DNA of 64,000 bases, taken from assembly GCF_033118175.1 (NCBI RefSeq), contig NC_083695.1, positions 33,373,607 through 33,437,606 of the forward strand. Direction: 5' to 3'. Both the position numbers and the translations under genes were made by a program. This document shows positions 44,971 through 58,140 of the stretch, piece after piece. Under the pieces are notes generated by a model. It worked only from the letters and a program-made list of their open reading frames with translations. It did no database searches and was not told the DNA's origin. Source of the DNA: Dama dama (lineage: Eukaryota; Chordata; Mammalia; Artiodactyla; Cervidae). Every line of letters starts with the position of its first letter. Position 1 is the first letter of the stretch.

Positions 44971-45839
44971 ATGTTAAATTTTATACAGGTTTATTCCAAA
45001 ATTAAGGGTATACCAAGGGGAGACGTTGAATCCCAACAAAAAAGAAAAGCAAAGAGTTGTTAAAAGAAATAACATTTTTCAAGTAGTGTTCTTGTATTTA
45101 AAAAAAAAAAAAACAAAACCTGTTCTTTATACTTCATTAAAGTAGAACTGTGTACAAAGGAAACTCATAATTTAGAAAATGTAGTTAACTCTTGGACTTA
45201 TGGTTGAGTTATATTGAATAGATAAAATCTATTTCTTGGCTAATCAGGAACACTTCAGAGAGTTGACATTCTCATTTTTACAAGAAATAAAGTGATTTGT
45301 TAATTTGAACAATATGATTAGAAGCTTCAGGTTTGATTTCATTATTCATAGGTGAATTTCATTAGTATATCATAGGAGATATTTAACTTTTTAAAAAATG
45401 TTGCTTAATCTAAATTAAAGGAGTATTTCTGAAATGATTTTTATTATTTTGCGTTGCAGTGGCATGACTTTAAGATGCACAAAACTATTATCTACCTCTT
45501 CCTCTAAGCAAATCTTTTTTTTTTTCAAGGTTTTTATTTTTTTTTTTATTTTAGCTGCAAATATTTTTAACCAACAATTTAATTTAAAAATCTTTTTGAC
45601 TTCCAAAAGAGGCCTTTCCTTGATTGATTTCTACCTACCTCTCTTGCCTGTTTTCAGACAGTGTTCTAAGTTTCAGCCACATTGGACTTCTTTCAGCTTT
45701 TATTCTTCTCTGATGAGACAACTCTTTTATTCTTACCTTCCATTATCTAGTTAACTCTATAGTTCCATCAGATTTTGTCTCAATCATCACTTCCTTTTTC
45801 AGTTCCATTTAATGTACTTTTGTTATCCTAACAACATTT
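44971..45839. other. No gene; A- and T-runs
   Basis: A 14-base A-run near 45099-45112 and T-runs at 45512-45553. No repeat family recognised. Confidence 0.45.
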
Positions 45840-46380
45840 ACATTTTGAACAAATATAAAATGAATCCATACTATATGCTAGATACCATGTATATATTTGT
45901 ATATACATATGTATATACAATTTTTTGCTTTCAGTAATGTTTCATTCTAGAGAGGCAGGGGGAGGGGGTAGGGCACAACACATATAGCATACTTATATAT
46001 ATATCAGGTGGTAATAATAGTTTATGGAAGTTACATGACAATAAGTATTTTATAAAAGAATAAATTAGGGAAATTGATTAGCACCTGATAGGCAGGGATT
46101 GGTAGTGTTCTCTTTTAAACATGATATTCTTGGATGATCTTTTTAAGGAGAAGATGTTTACTTGACACAGAAATTTGAGGGGAAGATCATGTATGTATCT
46201 GACTGTTTCAGGCTGATAGAATGGACAGTACAGCGTGCTTGATATTTTTGAGGAATAAAAAGCCTTTGTGATGAGAAGGATGGTAATGTTTTCTGGCCCT
46301 TTAAACAGTAGTTAGCACATAGCCAGTAAATATCTGTTGAATTTATGAACTGATATTTGAAACACTGGCCTAGATCATTA
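45840..46380 (-). mobile_element. L2-type relic
   Basis: TTCATTCTAGAGAGGCAGGG, GTTTCAGGCTGATAGAATGG and neighbouring blocks have the antisense L2 texture. 46300-46365 (CAGTAGTTAGCACATAGCCA) resembles a sense L2/MIR end, so two pieces may be present. Confidence 0.4.
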
Positions 46381-49300
46381 TTTTCCTAGAAAAGCAAACA
46401 GATTGTTTATTTAGTAACTTTTCTTTTGATCAGCTTAAGACTCTGCCTTTCAAACTGGCTTGAAAAATATCAGGGGTATGTCACATCTTCTTGGCTATAA
46501 AATTGAGAGTAAATGTTATTTGTAAACATTTCAATACAGAATTCTCATGATTCTCAGATTCTCAGTAATTTTTAGTTTATGATGTATCCGTCGGATTCCT
46601 CATGTTTCCACCACATCCCAGTTTTTAAGTTTGTGCTCTTTTCTGTCATTCAGGAGTGAGTACGTTGAGACCTGTTCCAAAAGAAAGCTGTATATCATCA
46701 GCTTGGTGTTGGAAATTTTTTTGTACCGTACATCTAATAAGGTCATCTAGTTTCAGATTGGTACAGGCTGTTCCATTTACCCCACCTGTACTATCAGCTC
46801 CCACTTGTCTCAGCTCCCAAAGCAATTAACTAAATACCTTTTTTTTGTCTTCATATTTCTTTCTGGAATACTTATCTACGTTTCCTCTGGGACCAGCCTA
46901 CAGACCACCTGGTGGTTCTTCCCTAACCATAGAATTCTTTAGATTAGTTAGGATTTAACATGAGAAAGATCAAGAAATGATAAAGGAAACTTGATTAAAA
47001 GATTTTTTTCTTTAAACACACACATATATCCCCTACCTTAACATATAGTGAAAAGCAGTTTTTCCTAAATGAAAGAAGAGCCTCATTTCCAGATTTCTGG
47101 GAAAATAAACGTAAGGATAGGCAAAAATTGAACAGATTTCTTTACTGTGAAACAAAATCCTTTTTTCACAGAACATGTTTTTACATATCAGGAGACACTA
47201 GGGTTCAGCAGGACACTATCTGGAAAATACTAGCACAAAAAATCAGCTCTCTATAGCCAAGAGTCAAACATTTTCACTGCTAAAATGAGGCAGATTTATT
47301 TTTCCCCTAGCTTAGTTTCCATACTAACCTTTATTGGTTCTTTTTTGTCTTCCAATGATTTAATAAAGAAAGAAAGTATCTAAATATGTTCTCATCACAT
47401 CCCCCAACCTCATGATCACTTCTTGTTTTTAGCTTCCTTCCAAGAGTGTTCTCCCCTTAATGGCATTCACACTTTAAGAAATGAAAGACAGCCTGTTTTA
47501 TTTTAAATTTTCAAATTAAAAAGAGATTTGGGTTTGGAATCTGTTTCTCTGACTATAACTGTTCCTCTACCCCAAGGGGAAAATACAGTGAAAGAACACC
47601 TGATTTTAAGTGCTCTTTGAACATTATTCTTCCAGATAACGCAGTTTTGTTTTTTTTTTTACCTGCCATCTGCTGAAATTTTATTATTTTTTTAAATTAA
47701 TTAATTATTTATTTTACTTTACAACATTGTGTTGGTTTTGCCATACATTGGGTTTTTTTGTTTTTTGTTTTATTATGGAAAAAGCAAAGCTTTGGGATAC
47801 CTGTGTACCAAAAGGTCCTTTTGACATGAACTGTGTGATTCTAATATGCACATGTACACAGACTCACTGTGATTGTTGCAAATAGGAAGCGTGGAGCTTA
47901 TTTCATTTGTTGTGCTTATGAGTCTGTTATTCTATAGTTGTGAAATTTCAGATATTAATATGTCTAATTTGTTGTTGATTTGACTCATTTCTTACCTAAC
48001 ACACGTAGTATTGTTGGCTATTGAAAAAAAAGTGATGCATGTGTGTAAAAAGATTGTAGTTTTAAAAAATGTACATGAACCCCATTAGGTTTTGTATAAT
48101 TCTAATAATGAAGAGATTTCTGTTCAAGGATGCTTTATTTTTCTTAAAACTTAAGTATGATTTTATATTCAGTGTATTTATTCCATCTCACTCTAGTGCC
48201 AGATTATTCTATTTGCCTTATCCCTGCCATATACAGTTTAAACACTCTATGCCAGTAACTAGTATAAGCAAAATTGTCCCTAACAAACGTGAAATCTGCA
48301 AGAGTTTTGTTTGTTTGTATCTTTTCCTCTGTGAAGTTGTCACTTCAGGGTAACATGATATGATGTGAATGTTCTAGCGAAGTGTTCCTTTTATTCCATG
48401 GATTACAAATAGCTTAAGAAAATATTTAAACTGAAACTGTAATGATTACTCCTGGTAGTCTCCATTTTATTGAGAATGCCTTTGTCAGAAATTATGTCAT
48501 CACAATGGACTGTTAGACAGGAAGTTCTGTCTAGCAGATGAATGAATTAGGAGTACTGAGATTCTAATAAAAGACTCTGTTGTAATATTGAAATACTGCT
48601 GGTGGGGGGTTGCCAGTTTTCTGTCTTTAAATTTACAGAATATCTTATGTGATTAAGGTAAGAAATACTTAAAATAAATCCTTAGAGTAAACCAACTCTA
48701 AACTTGAGAAGCCAGAAATAGAAAATGATATTTCCTTTTAATAATGCCATTTAAGTTCCCAACTTTTCTGAATTCAGTTGCCAGACACTTGTTTCTTTGT
48801 CTCAAAAACTCCTAGCAAAAAACAATAAATATACTTCTTGTTTTACTCAGCTAACATCTAATTTTATCTGCACATTAATTCCATTTTAAAACTTTTCTCA
48901 TGTTCCTAGTCTGAATGATTTATGTAGTCCTCCATTGTTCTGATTATCAGAACAAAGATTTTGATTCTTTATTTTAGAAAGGAAAAATATCCTGACAGTA
49001 CTATTTGCACGTCATTTAATTGTTTCCTTCCAATTTAAAATATGAACTATTTTAGATACATCTCTGATCTTTCCCTATCTGAATACTAGTTTTTTCGGTA
49101 ATTCGTATTGCAATAGTATAACATCTTCCAAACACGTATCCCTTTTATGACTGACACAAAGCTTTACATATAGCAGGTATGCAATATAATAGAAGGTGGT
49201 TTGGAACTCACACATTTTCTTGTCTAAATATAACCTCCTGCTGTTTCATCTACTTTCTTAGCTAGATTTAACAGTCACTAGACTTGATGACATTTTACAA

Positions 49301-50325
49301 TTAATGGTTAATTCATTATACACTATCTTCTATAGTAAATGTAGAAAAATATTTTTGCAGTATTGTTCCCCAAATCATGGCTTCCTAACTAATAGTAAAA
49401 TATCTTATCTGTACTAGAGTTTTATTATAGAATAATTACAGCATTTTCTAGTGCTATATCTTAGCCCATTAACTAAAAATAGACCATTTCCATTTAAAAT
49501 GGAAAATAAAATTATCCTGTTGCTTGAAAATATCTTAACTTGGGTTTTATTACAGGTTGCATATGGTATCTGTTAGAACTTTGAACCTATCTTGCTTTTT
49601 GAATTATTATGTGGATTAACTGTTGTATTTGAAAGTTCTTGACTTTAAAAGCATATGTCTGTTTTAAATCTTATACAAATGCTCTACAAGTTTTGAGAAG
49701 AGTCTAATTTCTTCGTTGTATGTCTTTTTGGTTTGTTTGTTTTATTTTTATATCAGAACTCAATGTCCTAAGCATTCCCAAATTTAAAACATTGCTTTAT
49801 ATTATATGGTATTATTGATATTAGATAAAATCTACCTATATTACTGACACGGGGACCTGACAAAAATTTTAAGTTTTGAAAAATGATGTTATATAGCATA
49901 TTAAGATAAAAAACTTTTATCATGGTACTCCCAAGAGAAATAAAATCTCTTTAAGAGTACATTTGAAGAACTTGTCTATAATTCTGTAGATTGACTTATA
50001 GAGAAAAAAGTATAAGAAAAATAATTTTTAAAAATTATGCAGAGACCACATTTTCTTCTAAAGCTACTGAAGTTTTGGGAGGTAATTTACTAAATAATGT
50101 GTAGTTCATATCTAATTTCAAAAGTCCAAGTAATTTTTGTGTTTTGGCTACCAAGTAGAGCCTTACAGTTTAGTCATATTTGAGTGAGTCATCTACTTCA
50201 AAATGAAAGAGCAAGATAGTTCTTGCCCTTTCAACACAAATTTGGCTTTCATAATTTGACTCACATTTGCCATGATTTTGGGTAGTGAATGAATCTAGTA
50301 AACTATCTAGCTTCCAGTGTGACAT
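46381..50325. other. 4-kb repeat-poor block, no gene
   Basis: Only a 60-base L1 stub (47690-47752) is recognised. No frame with recognisable protein features; the 94-codon frame at 48069 is hydrophobic and AT-driven. Confidence 0.45.
47690..47752 (-). mobile_element. Very short 5'-truncated L1-BT 3' end
   Basis: TTTACTTTACAACATTGTGT and TGGTTTTGCCATACATTG are the antisense last bases of a cattle L1 3' UTR, preceded by an A/T-rich (antisense tail) run. TTTATTAT on both sides (47681 and 47769 region) may be the target-site duplication. Confidence 0.65.
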
Positions 50326-50338
50326 ATTTTCTTCTCTG

Positions 50339-50453
50339 CTGCTGCTAAGTCACTTCAGTCTGTGCAACCCCACAGATGGCAGCCCACCAGGCTCCCCCGT
50401 CCCTGGGATTCTCCAGGCAAGAATACTGGAGTGGGTTGCCATTTCCTTCTCCA
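50339..50453 (-). mobile_element. Bov-A monomer SINE with target-site duplication
   Basis: GCTGCTGCTAAGTCACTTCA to GCCATTTCCTTCTCCA. ATTTTCTTCTCT flanks it exactly (50326-50337 and 50454-50465). It lacks about 10 bases around the usual TCGTGTCCGACTC block. Confidence 0.93.
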
Positions 50454-50731
50454 ATTTTCTTCTCTAGAGCTTATCAAATAGCAGTTGTCCTTCTGAAATA
50501 ATGAGAATTTGGATTCTTTCTGAAAATTTAAGTGAGAAGAGTAGATTATTGTAAAGATAAAAACTGATTAAGTTTAGAGATACACATTAAAGGAAGGATG
50601 ACTGAAACACAAAAATTAGGATTTTTAATTAACTACCTGTTAATTCACAGATTTAAGAATTTGTGATGGTCTCATAGTGTCTTCTGGATTCCAAGAAAGT
50701 GATGACTCAGATTTCATAAGTAAACATCCGT

Positions 50732-51484
50732 TCAGTTTAGTTCAGTCACTCAGTCATGTCCCACTCTTTGTGACCCCATGGCCTGCAGCAGGCCAGGCTT
50801 CTCTGTCCATCACCAACTCCTGGAGCTTGCTCAAACTCATGTTCATCAAGTTGGTGATGTCATCCAACCATCTCATCCTCTTTCCCAGCATCAGGGTCTT
50901 TTCCAGTGAGTCAGTTCTTCACCATCAGGTGGCCAAAGTATTGGAGTTTCAGCTTCAGCATCGGTCCTTCCAGTGAATATTCAGGACTGATTTCCTTTAG
51001 GATGGACTGGCTGGATCTCCTTGCAGTCCAAGGGACTCTCAAGAGCCTTCTCCAGCACCACAGTTCAAAAGCATCAATTTTTCGGTGCTCAGCTTTCTTT
51101 ATAGTAGAACTCATATCCATACATGACTACTGGAAAAACCGTAACTTTTACTAGATGGCCAAACAAAGGTCCTTATATGCTGTCTTAATATGCTATTTAG
51201 GTTTGTTATAGCTTTTCTCCCAAAGAGCAAGTGTCTTTTAATTTCATGGCTGCAGTCACCATCTGCAGTGATTTTGGAGCCCAAGAAAATAAAGTCTGTC
51301 ACAGTTTCCATTGTCCCTCATGTATTTGCCATGATGCCATGATCTTAGTTTTCTGAATGTTGAGTTTTAAGCCAACTTTTTCACTCTCTTTCACTTTCAT
51401 CAAGAGGCTGTTAAGTTCTTCTTCACTTTCTGCCATAAGGGTGGTGTCATCTTCATACCTGAGGTTATTGATATTTCTCCTGGA
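50732..51484 (-). mobile_element. BovB LINE 3' end
   Basis: Minus strand from CAGTTTAGTTCAGTCACTCA to GAGGTTATTGATATTTCTCC (5' truncation at about 51484). Short internal deletions, for example after CATCTCATCCTC (50880), break the ORF remnants on the minus strand at 50911-51120 and 51111-51311. Confidence 0.88.
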
Positions 51485-52364
51485 AATATCATAAACATGG
51501 AAAAGTATATTTCTAAGAAATCCTTGAGAAATTTCTACCTAATGTGATGATTTTATCTTATTTTTGAAACAAAGAACCTCTATACTGTTTACAAATTTCC
51601 TAGTCTTTTGTACATTTTCAGTTTTTCAGTGTATATTTCCTTTTCCTATAGTTATTAGAAAACTAAAAGTAAGTCTCTGTTTTGCAGCTTATGACATTGT
51701 GTTTATTCTGTTTTTTCTTTACCAGTGCCTTTTAATCATGGTCTTATCTTTTTTACATCCTTCTCAACCACCTTAATCCTCAAAGAATTAGGTAAAGTGT
51801 AAGTGAAATACTTATAAAACTCAAGAGAATGTTCTTAGATTCTGACTTGCCAACATATAGATCCTAAATATAAGAGAAAAATCATGAGCAAAGGTTCATG
51901 GTCTTTACATAATTAGAAAGTACTGTTACTGTTATAATTACTCTGAATTGATGTATTCTTATAGACACCCAAAGATTCTTGTATACAAGTGTTACTTGTA
52001 TGCTTCCAAAGTAATAGAGAGTTTGTACTAAAAATGACTAGCAAGAAAATTTTCAGGAGTATATCTAGGATATATTTTATATGTGACACCTTTTCCTGAG
52101 TCCTTTATGTTCTAATTTTAGAAAGTTTCATTTTTTTTAATAGCAGTACATAAATGTTTTCTTAGCTCTATGTAAGTAAGAATCTGTAAACAATTTATGG
52201 AATGATATTATATTATAGTTTTGTTTTAAATTTGTTTCTGTCATACCTTGAGAGAATATTTCATGAACTTTGAATCATTTGTCTTCGAGGTACCTGAAAT
52301 AATTTCAAAGGATACCTTACCATGACAAATGTAGTTAAATTTAAATATTGTTTTGTATAACTTC
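51485..52364. other. No gene; single-copy DNA
   Basis: Nothing recognised. Confidence 0.45.
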
Positions 52365-53240
52365 ATTCCTAATACTGAGTTACTCTGTATCTACCAGTTT
52401 TTCTCGGTGCTGAAAATATAGCAGTGACCAAAACAAATAAAGATTGATGTCCCCAAGGAGCTTACATTTTAGTGTATGAAGACTTCAAACAAAATATATA
52501 GTGTATTAGATGGTAATGAGAAGTATAGAGGAAAATAAAACGGAAAAGGAGTGTTGTGGGGTCTGCAGAGAGTGGTTGTACTTTCAAATGGCCCCATTAG
52601 AGAAAGCCTCACCCAAGAAGGTAGAATTTAAATAAAGTTTGAAGAAGTTAAATGAGCCAGTCACGTACATCTTAGGGATAAAAACAATCTAGACACAGGA
52701 AATAGATAACAAGTATATCTACAGTATACTTGTGAGGAGTGACGAGCATAGCATATTTCAGAAACAAGGAGACTAATATAGCTGGAGTGGAGTAAGAAAT
52801 GGGAAAAGTAGTAGAAGATACAGAAGGAAAGATTTGAGGGGTATATTGAGAATGACTTTACACACCATAGTAAAGACTTTATTTTTGTTTTACTTTCAAC
52901 GAATAAAATGTCTTTAGAGGCTTTTGTGTGGAAGAGCAACATAACCTGACTTTTATTTTAGTATAGCGTTATTCTGGCTGCTTTGTGAGTGGGACAGAGA
53001 TAGACATTGGGAGATCAATTTGGAGGGCTTTGTAGTTATACAGGGAAGAGATAAGGTGGCATGAACTTGGATGCTGGCAATGGAAGTAGTGAGAAGCAAT
53101 CAGATTCTGAGTATAGTTTGCAGGTAGATATAATAGAATATGCTATTGGATTGGAAGTAGGATATGAGAGAAAGAAGGAAGTATTATATATATTATTTAC
53201 ATAATAAAAGATGGAAATTCCATGAACTGAGATGAGGGAA
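52365..53240 (-). mobile_element. L2 LINE 3' relic and associated old repeat
   Basis: GAAAATATAGCAGTGACCAA, AAGGAGCTTACATTTTAGTG, AGAGAAAGCCTCACCCAAGA read as antisense L2 3' end. 52860-53240 (GTTATTCTGGCTGCTTTGTG, AAGCAATCAGATTCTGAGTA) matches the texture of the repeat at 19650-19990. Confidence 0.6.
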
Positions 53241-54691
53241 TTGGGAAGAATTTGGTTCTGTTTTACACAAACTATGGGAAGTTTTAGTCTCATAGCCCAG
53301 TGGCCTATGGTTAATATAGTCCCTTGTCCACAGTGAATGAGTGATAGATCATTTAATATTTCATTTTGTCTCAAACTTAGTTTAGACTTAGACCTTGATA
53401 AACTTGTATATTTATGATGAAGAAATTGGTCTTTTTTTAGTTTATTGATTGTATTTCTATTTTATAATGTAATATGAGGCACACTAATGGAAATACAACT
53501 TGAAGTTCTTTTCTTTTCTTACTAACATTTAAAAAATAAATATATATAATGTCTTTTGTCTTACTAACATATTTGTACACCCTCCCCCTTCTTGGCAAAC
53601 TTGTTTGAAAGTATAGTGTTACACGTTATGTCATGGGTATACTAGAGCACATGTGTTCAATACAGTTCATAAATGGAAGCAGCTGGCTTCCTGTGCAGTT
53701 AAGAGAAGGCATGCACACAGCTGAGATCAAACTTCAGAATTCATTGGATTCAGTTTCTATCTTGTGTGATCATGTTGTAATTTCAATTAGTACAGATGTG
53801 TAACAAGCTACCTAAATGGCTTAAAAATGATTTTGTTTCAATAGTTGAACTGCTAAACCTAGTTAATGTTCTTTCCCCATGCCTTGTCCCAACTCATCCA
53901 TCCTACCTCTTAAAACAGCACATTATACCTATAGACTTAGTTTTATATTCGATTCTGAAAAGGTCTTGGCAAGAGGCAAAAAAGTTATCATCTCAAAGGG
54001 AAAAGCTGAATTCATACACAGGAACTGCAGGATTACTTTGGCGTTTTACTAGTCCCTTGTAACACTAGCAGGTCCCATAAATACCTAATGGAAAAACAGC
54101 AGAAAATGAGATCTGCAGCAGCCTTCTGAGATCGAATTTATGTTGCTGAACATTTTTTTGAGGTTGAGTGTAAAGGTCAAAAGAAAGTGGTTAGATTAAA
54201 GTTGCTGATTTTTGCAAACTTAAGGCCATGTTTAAAGGTTCCTCTTTTTGTAGCAAGAAAATTTCAAGATAAATGGCTTTGCTTCATTAGCTGAAATGTC
54301 ATGTCTTCATTTAATATCTGTTACATGAGACATTTAGTGATTTAGTAGTATTTACATGCAACAAATAAAATCTTCAACCCAATTTAATAAATGTAGATAA
54401 AAGAAATTAATTTTTAAAATTGGAGATCTTACCAAGGTAAGATAAGTGAATGTATATGACTGTATTTTTTAAATTTTAGATATTTTTGGAAAATGTAGAA
54501 GGAAAGAAGTCAAAGTTTTCCTTTTTGTTAGTTTAAGTTATTGATCCAGCATAGTATTACCCATCTCTTTTAAAAACATATTTTATCTATTTATTTAATA
54601 CTATTTCAGTGAAGGTAAACTTCACTGAAGAAAGGACATTAAAATTTTAGCATTAAATTAAAATTCATAGATGTTTTTACTGGTCCCTTTT
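53241..54691. other. No gene; single-copy DNA
   Basis: No repeat recognised. The 88-codon frame at 53796 has no recognisable features. Confidence 0.45.
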
Positions 54692-54701
54692 CCTTTTGAA
54701 T

Positions 54702-54941
54702 CGGGCTTCCCTGGTGGCTCAGACAGTAAAGAATCTGCCTGCAATACTGGAGACCTGGGTTCCACCCCTGGGTCAGGAAGATCCCCTGGAGAAGGGAATG
54801 ACTACCCACTCCAGTATTCCTGCCTGGAAAATTCCAGAGGAGGAGGAGGAGGAGGAGGGCTGGAGACCTACAGTCCATGAGGTCAAAAAGAGTCAGACAA
54901 GACTAAATGACTAACACTTTCTTTTCTTTCTTCTTTCTTTA
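54702..54941 (+). mobile_element. Bov-tA SINE with GGA expansion
   Basis: From GGGCTTCCCTGGTGGCTCAG to CAAGACTAAATGACTAACAC, then a CTTT-rich tail. CCTTTTGAAT flanks it exactly (54692-54701 and 54942-54951). A GGA/GGAG run at about 54837-54858 replaces the usual CATGGACAGAGG block. Confidence 0.93.
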
Positions 54942-54951
54942 CCTTTTGAAT

Positions 54952-55358
54952 AACCTTCTGTCCCTCTATCACTATTTTAATGAATCAAAGAAAGTGTGAG
55001 CTACTAGCATACTATAGACTTTGTACGGTGAAAAACTATAAACTTCCATTCTGGACACTTCTTTTTTGAGTTGATAGTACATAAAGCCACAACAAACATT
55101 AACTTAAAATTATGAATTATCTGTATCTCCAGGGCTTTCCTTCTGTCTTTGATTTCACAGTCCAGATTGTCAGTCATTGATGGCTCAGAATTGAAAAGAA
55201 TAAAATGAAAAATTTTGGCATATTACATTGAGTACTACATTACAATAAAAGTTATAGAGTAATAATATACTAAATCTTTTTTTGCAGTAGTTGAGAATTA
55301 CTAGTAAAGCCATTTATTGTTATCTCTAAGAAGTGGGATTATGGACAATTTTTCACTT
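54952..55358. other. No gene; single-copy DNA
   Basis: Nothing recognised. Confidence 0.45.
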
Positions 55359-55549
55359 TCTATTTTATGTTTTTTTTTTTTAATTTTAAAAAATTCATTT
55401 TAATGACACAGAGATTAATATTTTTAATAAGGTACAATTCACAGAGAAGATAAACATCATAAACCATTAGATACCCAAGAAAGAAACAAAGATACATAAA
55501 GCAAAACTCAGAAGATAGATAAGGGAAAAGAAATCTATTTTATGTTTTT
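55359..55549 (-). mobile_element. Retro-insertion of an L1-antisense RNA fragment
   Basis: TCTATTTTATGTTTTT occurs exactly at 55359-55374 and 55534-55549. The 159-base insert begins with a T-run (poly(A) on the minus strand), so the retroposed RNA was minus-sense. But the insert reads as L1 sense on the plus strand (AAGGTACAATTCACAGAGAA, GATACATAAAGCAAAACTCA resemble the ORF2 endonuclease region). The source RNA therefore carried L1 sequence antisense. Confidence 0.6.
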
Positions 55550-56585
55550 CTCTATTTTAAGCAGTTTTCATGACAAATACCTTAATAAGGACAGTATTAA
55601 TTTTATTATTTTTGTTTAAAACTATTTATTAAACATCAGCTGATCTTATTAATAACCTGGAATCACAATTTATATAAAAAGTTACTTTCATATGAATCTG
55701 CAGTCTCAATTGATCGCTATTGTTCTTTATGGAACTAGACAGAGATTAGATCTCCTGACAATGACAGTTGGTTCTTAAACCCAGGTCCTGTATTATACCA
55801 CATTTTTCTCATTAGTTCACACTATACTGTATAGGCAATTTCCTCCTCTTAACTTTTTGTATTTTATTACTCTGTTAAAGTAGAACTACACTTCTCTTTC
55901 CAAGTGCCCTTTTCTATTCAGTACTGTTTCTATTCAGGGGTCCCAAGTGGTCAGTTATTCTGATTGGGGAGAGGGAGTGGGTGTTGGTATAGCTAGTGGG
56001 ATTGAAAGACTGTTAGGAAAGTGGGTAACTGTATAGTTATACCTCATTAAAAAGAGCCTCCTCTCACCTTCTCAAGTCAAAGGCTGTACCTTAACTGACT
56101 TACTGCCATTCTTATTTTTGAAGCCACCCATTATTATGTTCAACTGTTTTTGATGTTGTTGAGGTGAGGAACTTAAAGAAAAATGAACCAAAGTTCCTTT
56201 AATTTCAGAGTTTTAACAAACTTGTGTTCTCCAAATCTTCAAAAGGAGTGTTTAGCAATACTTGCAAATATGACATACTGTCATGTGAGTTTTTAGTGAT
56301 AATTGTTAATGGAACAATTTGCAGTATTTTAGCTAGCTGTAGAGGCTGTCATTGAAACGTATAATATATATTCTGTGTTCATTGATAGAGCTTTTATGAA
56401 GGAGTCAGTATTGTGTACTAGAGAGAGCATTAGATGGCAAATTGTGTTTCAAATACTAATCATAGTTTTGTCACTAGATTATATAATGTGCAAGTTTAAT
56501 AAACTGTCTAGACCTGTACTACTAATAAAATTGGAAGGTGAATAGGATTATCTATAAAGTTTCTTTCAGCTCTAAAAACTATAAT
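55550..56585. other. No gene; single-copy DNA
   Basis: Nothing recognised. Confidence 0.45.
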
Positions 56586-56870
56586 TATTTAAACATTTTA
56601 TTATGACAAAATTAAAATCATATAAAAATATGAAATGGCACAGTGAACTCCTCTATTCCCATTACCTACATTCATATCTTAACATTAACAGTAATCCCTA
56701 GTGTTTTCTAATATCTAGTCCATGTTAAAATTTTCATTTCATCTCAGTAAAAATAATTTTCATTGTATAATCATTTTATTCAAATCATAATCCAAATAAG
56801 GTGTGTGTGTTTATCATCTAGCTTTTTTGTCTTGTATGTGTTTGTTCAAAAATACCTAACAAAATTTATC
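56586..56870 (-). mobile_element. Old L1M 3' UTR relic, left part
   Basis: TTATTATGACAAAATTAAAA, CATTACCTACATTCATATCT and AATACCTAACAAAATTTATC are antisense L1M 3' UTR. The same relic continues at 59044 after the young L1. Confidence 0.65.
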
Positions 56871-56885
56871 TTCTTAACCATTTTT
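56871..56885. repeat. Target-site duplication of inverted L1 copy 2, left
   Basis: TTCTTAACCATTTTT recurs exactly at 59029-59043. The old L1M sequence is continuous if the unit between is removed. Confidence 0.93.
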
Positions 56886-57245
56886 TTTTATTATTATCTT
56901 ATTTTTTTTTTTTTTATTAGTTGGAAGCTAATTACTTCACAACATTTCAGTGGGTTTTGTCATACATTGATATGAATCAGCCATAGATTTACACGTATTC
57001 CCCATCCCGATCCCCCCTCCCACCTCCCTCTCCACCCGATTCCTCTGGGTCTTCCCAGTGCACCAGGCCCGAGCACTTGTCTCATACATCCCGCCTGGGC
57101 TGGTGATCTGTTTCACCATAGATAGTATACATGCTGTTCTTTTGAAACATCCCACCCTCACCTTCTCCCACAGAGTTCAAAAGTCTGTTCTGTATTTCTG
57201 TGTCTCTTTTTCTGTTTTGCATATAGGGTTATCGTTACCATCTTT

Positions 57246-58064
57246 CTAAATTCCATATATATGTGTTAGTATGCTGTAATGTTCTTTATCTTTCTGGCTT
57301 ACTTCACTCTGTATAAGGGGCTCCAGTTTCATCCATCTCATTAGGACTGGTTCAAATGAATTCTTTTTAACGGCTGAGTAATATTCCATGGTGTATATGT
57401 ACCACAGCTTCCTTATCCATTCATCTGCTGATGGGCATCTAGGTTGCTTCCATGTCCTGGCTATTATAAACAGTGCTGTGATGAACATTGGGGTGCACGT
57501 GTCCCTTTCAGATCTGGTTTCCTCAGCGTGTATGCCCAGAAGTGGGATTGCTGGGTCATATGGCAGTTCTATTTCCAGTTTTTTAAGAAATCTCCACACT
57601 GTTTTCCATAGCGGCTGTACTAGTTTGCATTCCCACCAACAGTGTAAGAGGGTTCCCTTTTCTCCACACCCTCTCCAGCATTTATTGCTTGTAGACTTTT
57701 GGATAGCAGCCATCCTGACTGGCGTGTAATGGTACCTCATTGTGGTTTTGATTTGCATTTCTCTAATAATGAGTGATGTTGAGCATCTTTTCATGTGTTT
57801 GTTAGCCATCTGTATGTCTTCTTTGGAGAAATGTCTGTTTAGTTCTTTGGCCCATTTTTTGATTGGGTCATTTATTTTTCTGGAATTGAGCTGCAGGAGT
57901 TGCTTGTATATTTTTGAGATTAATCCTTTGTCTGTTTCTTCATTTGCTATTATTTTCTCCCAATCTGAGGGCTGTCTTTTCACCTTACTTATAGTTTCCT
58001 TTGTAGTGCAAAAGCTTTTAAGTTTCATTAGGTCCCATTTGTTTATTTTTGCTTTTATTTCCAA
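57246..58064 (-). pseudogene. L1 ORF2 C-terminal fragment, open frame of 272 codons
   Basis: Same protein segment as at 10970-11788, with the cysteine-rich CWRGCGEKGTLLHCWWEC and the natural C-terminus. Differences from copy 1 are V/M and A/T in the CTP-FI-ALF block, I/V in YYSA-KK and I/L in LEP-IQS. The same one-base deletion upstream separates it from the LEENIGKTL codons. Confidence 0.9.
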
Positions 58065-58140
58065 TATTCTGGGGGGTGGGTCATAGAGGATCTTGCTGTG
58101 ATTATGTCAGAGAGTGTTTTGCCTATGTTCTCCTCCAGGA

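Noticed and set aside
53796..54062. 88-codon frame as a small gene
   Set aside because: No domain, start context or neighbour supports it; length is within chance for AT-rich DNA of this size.
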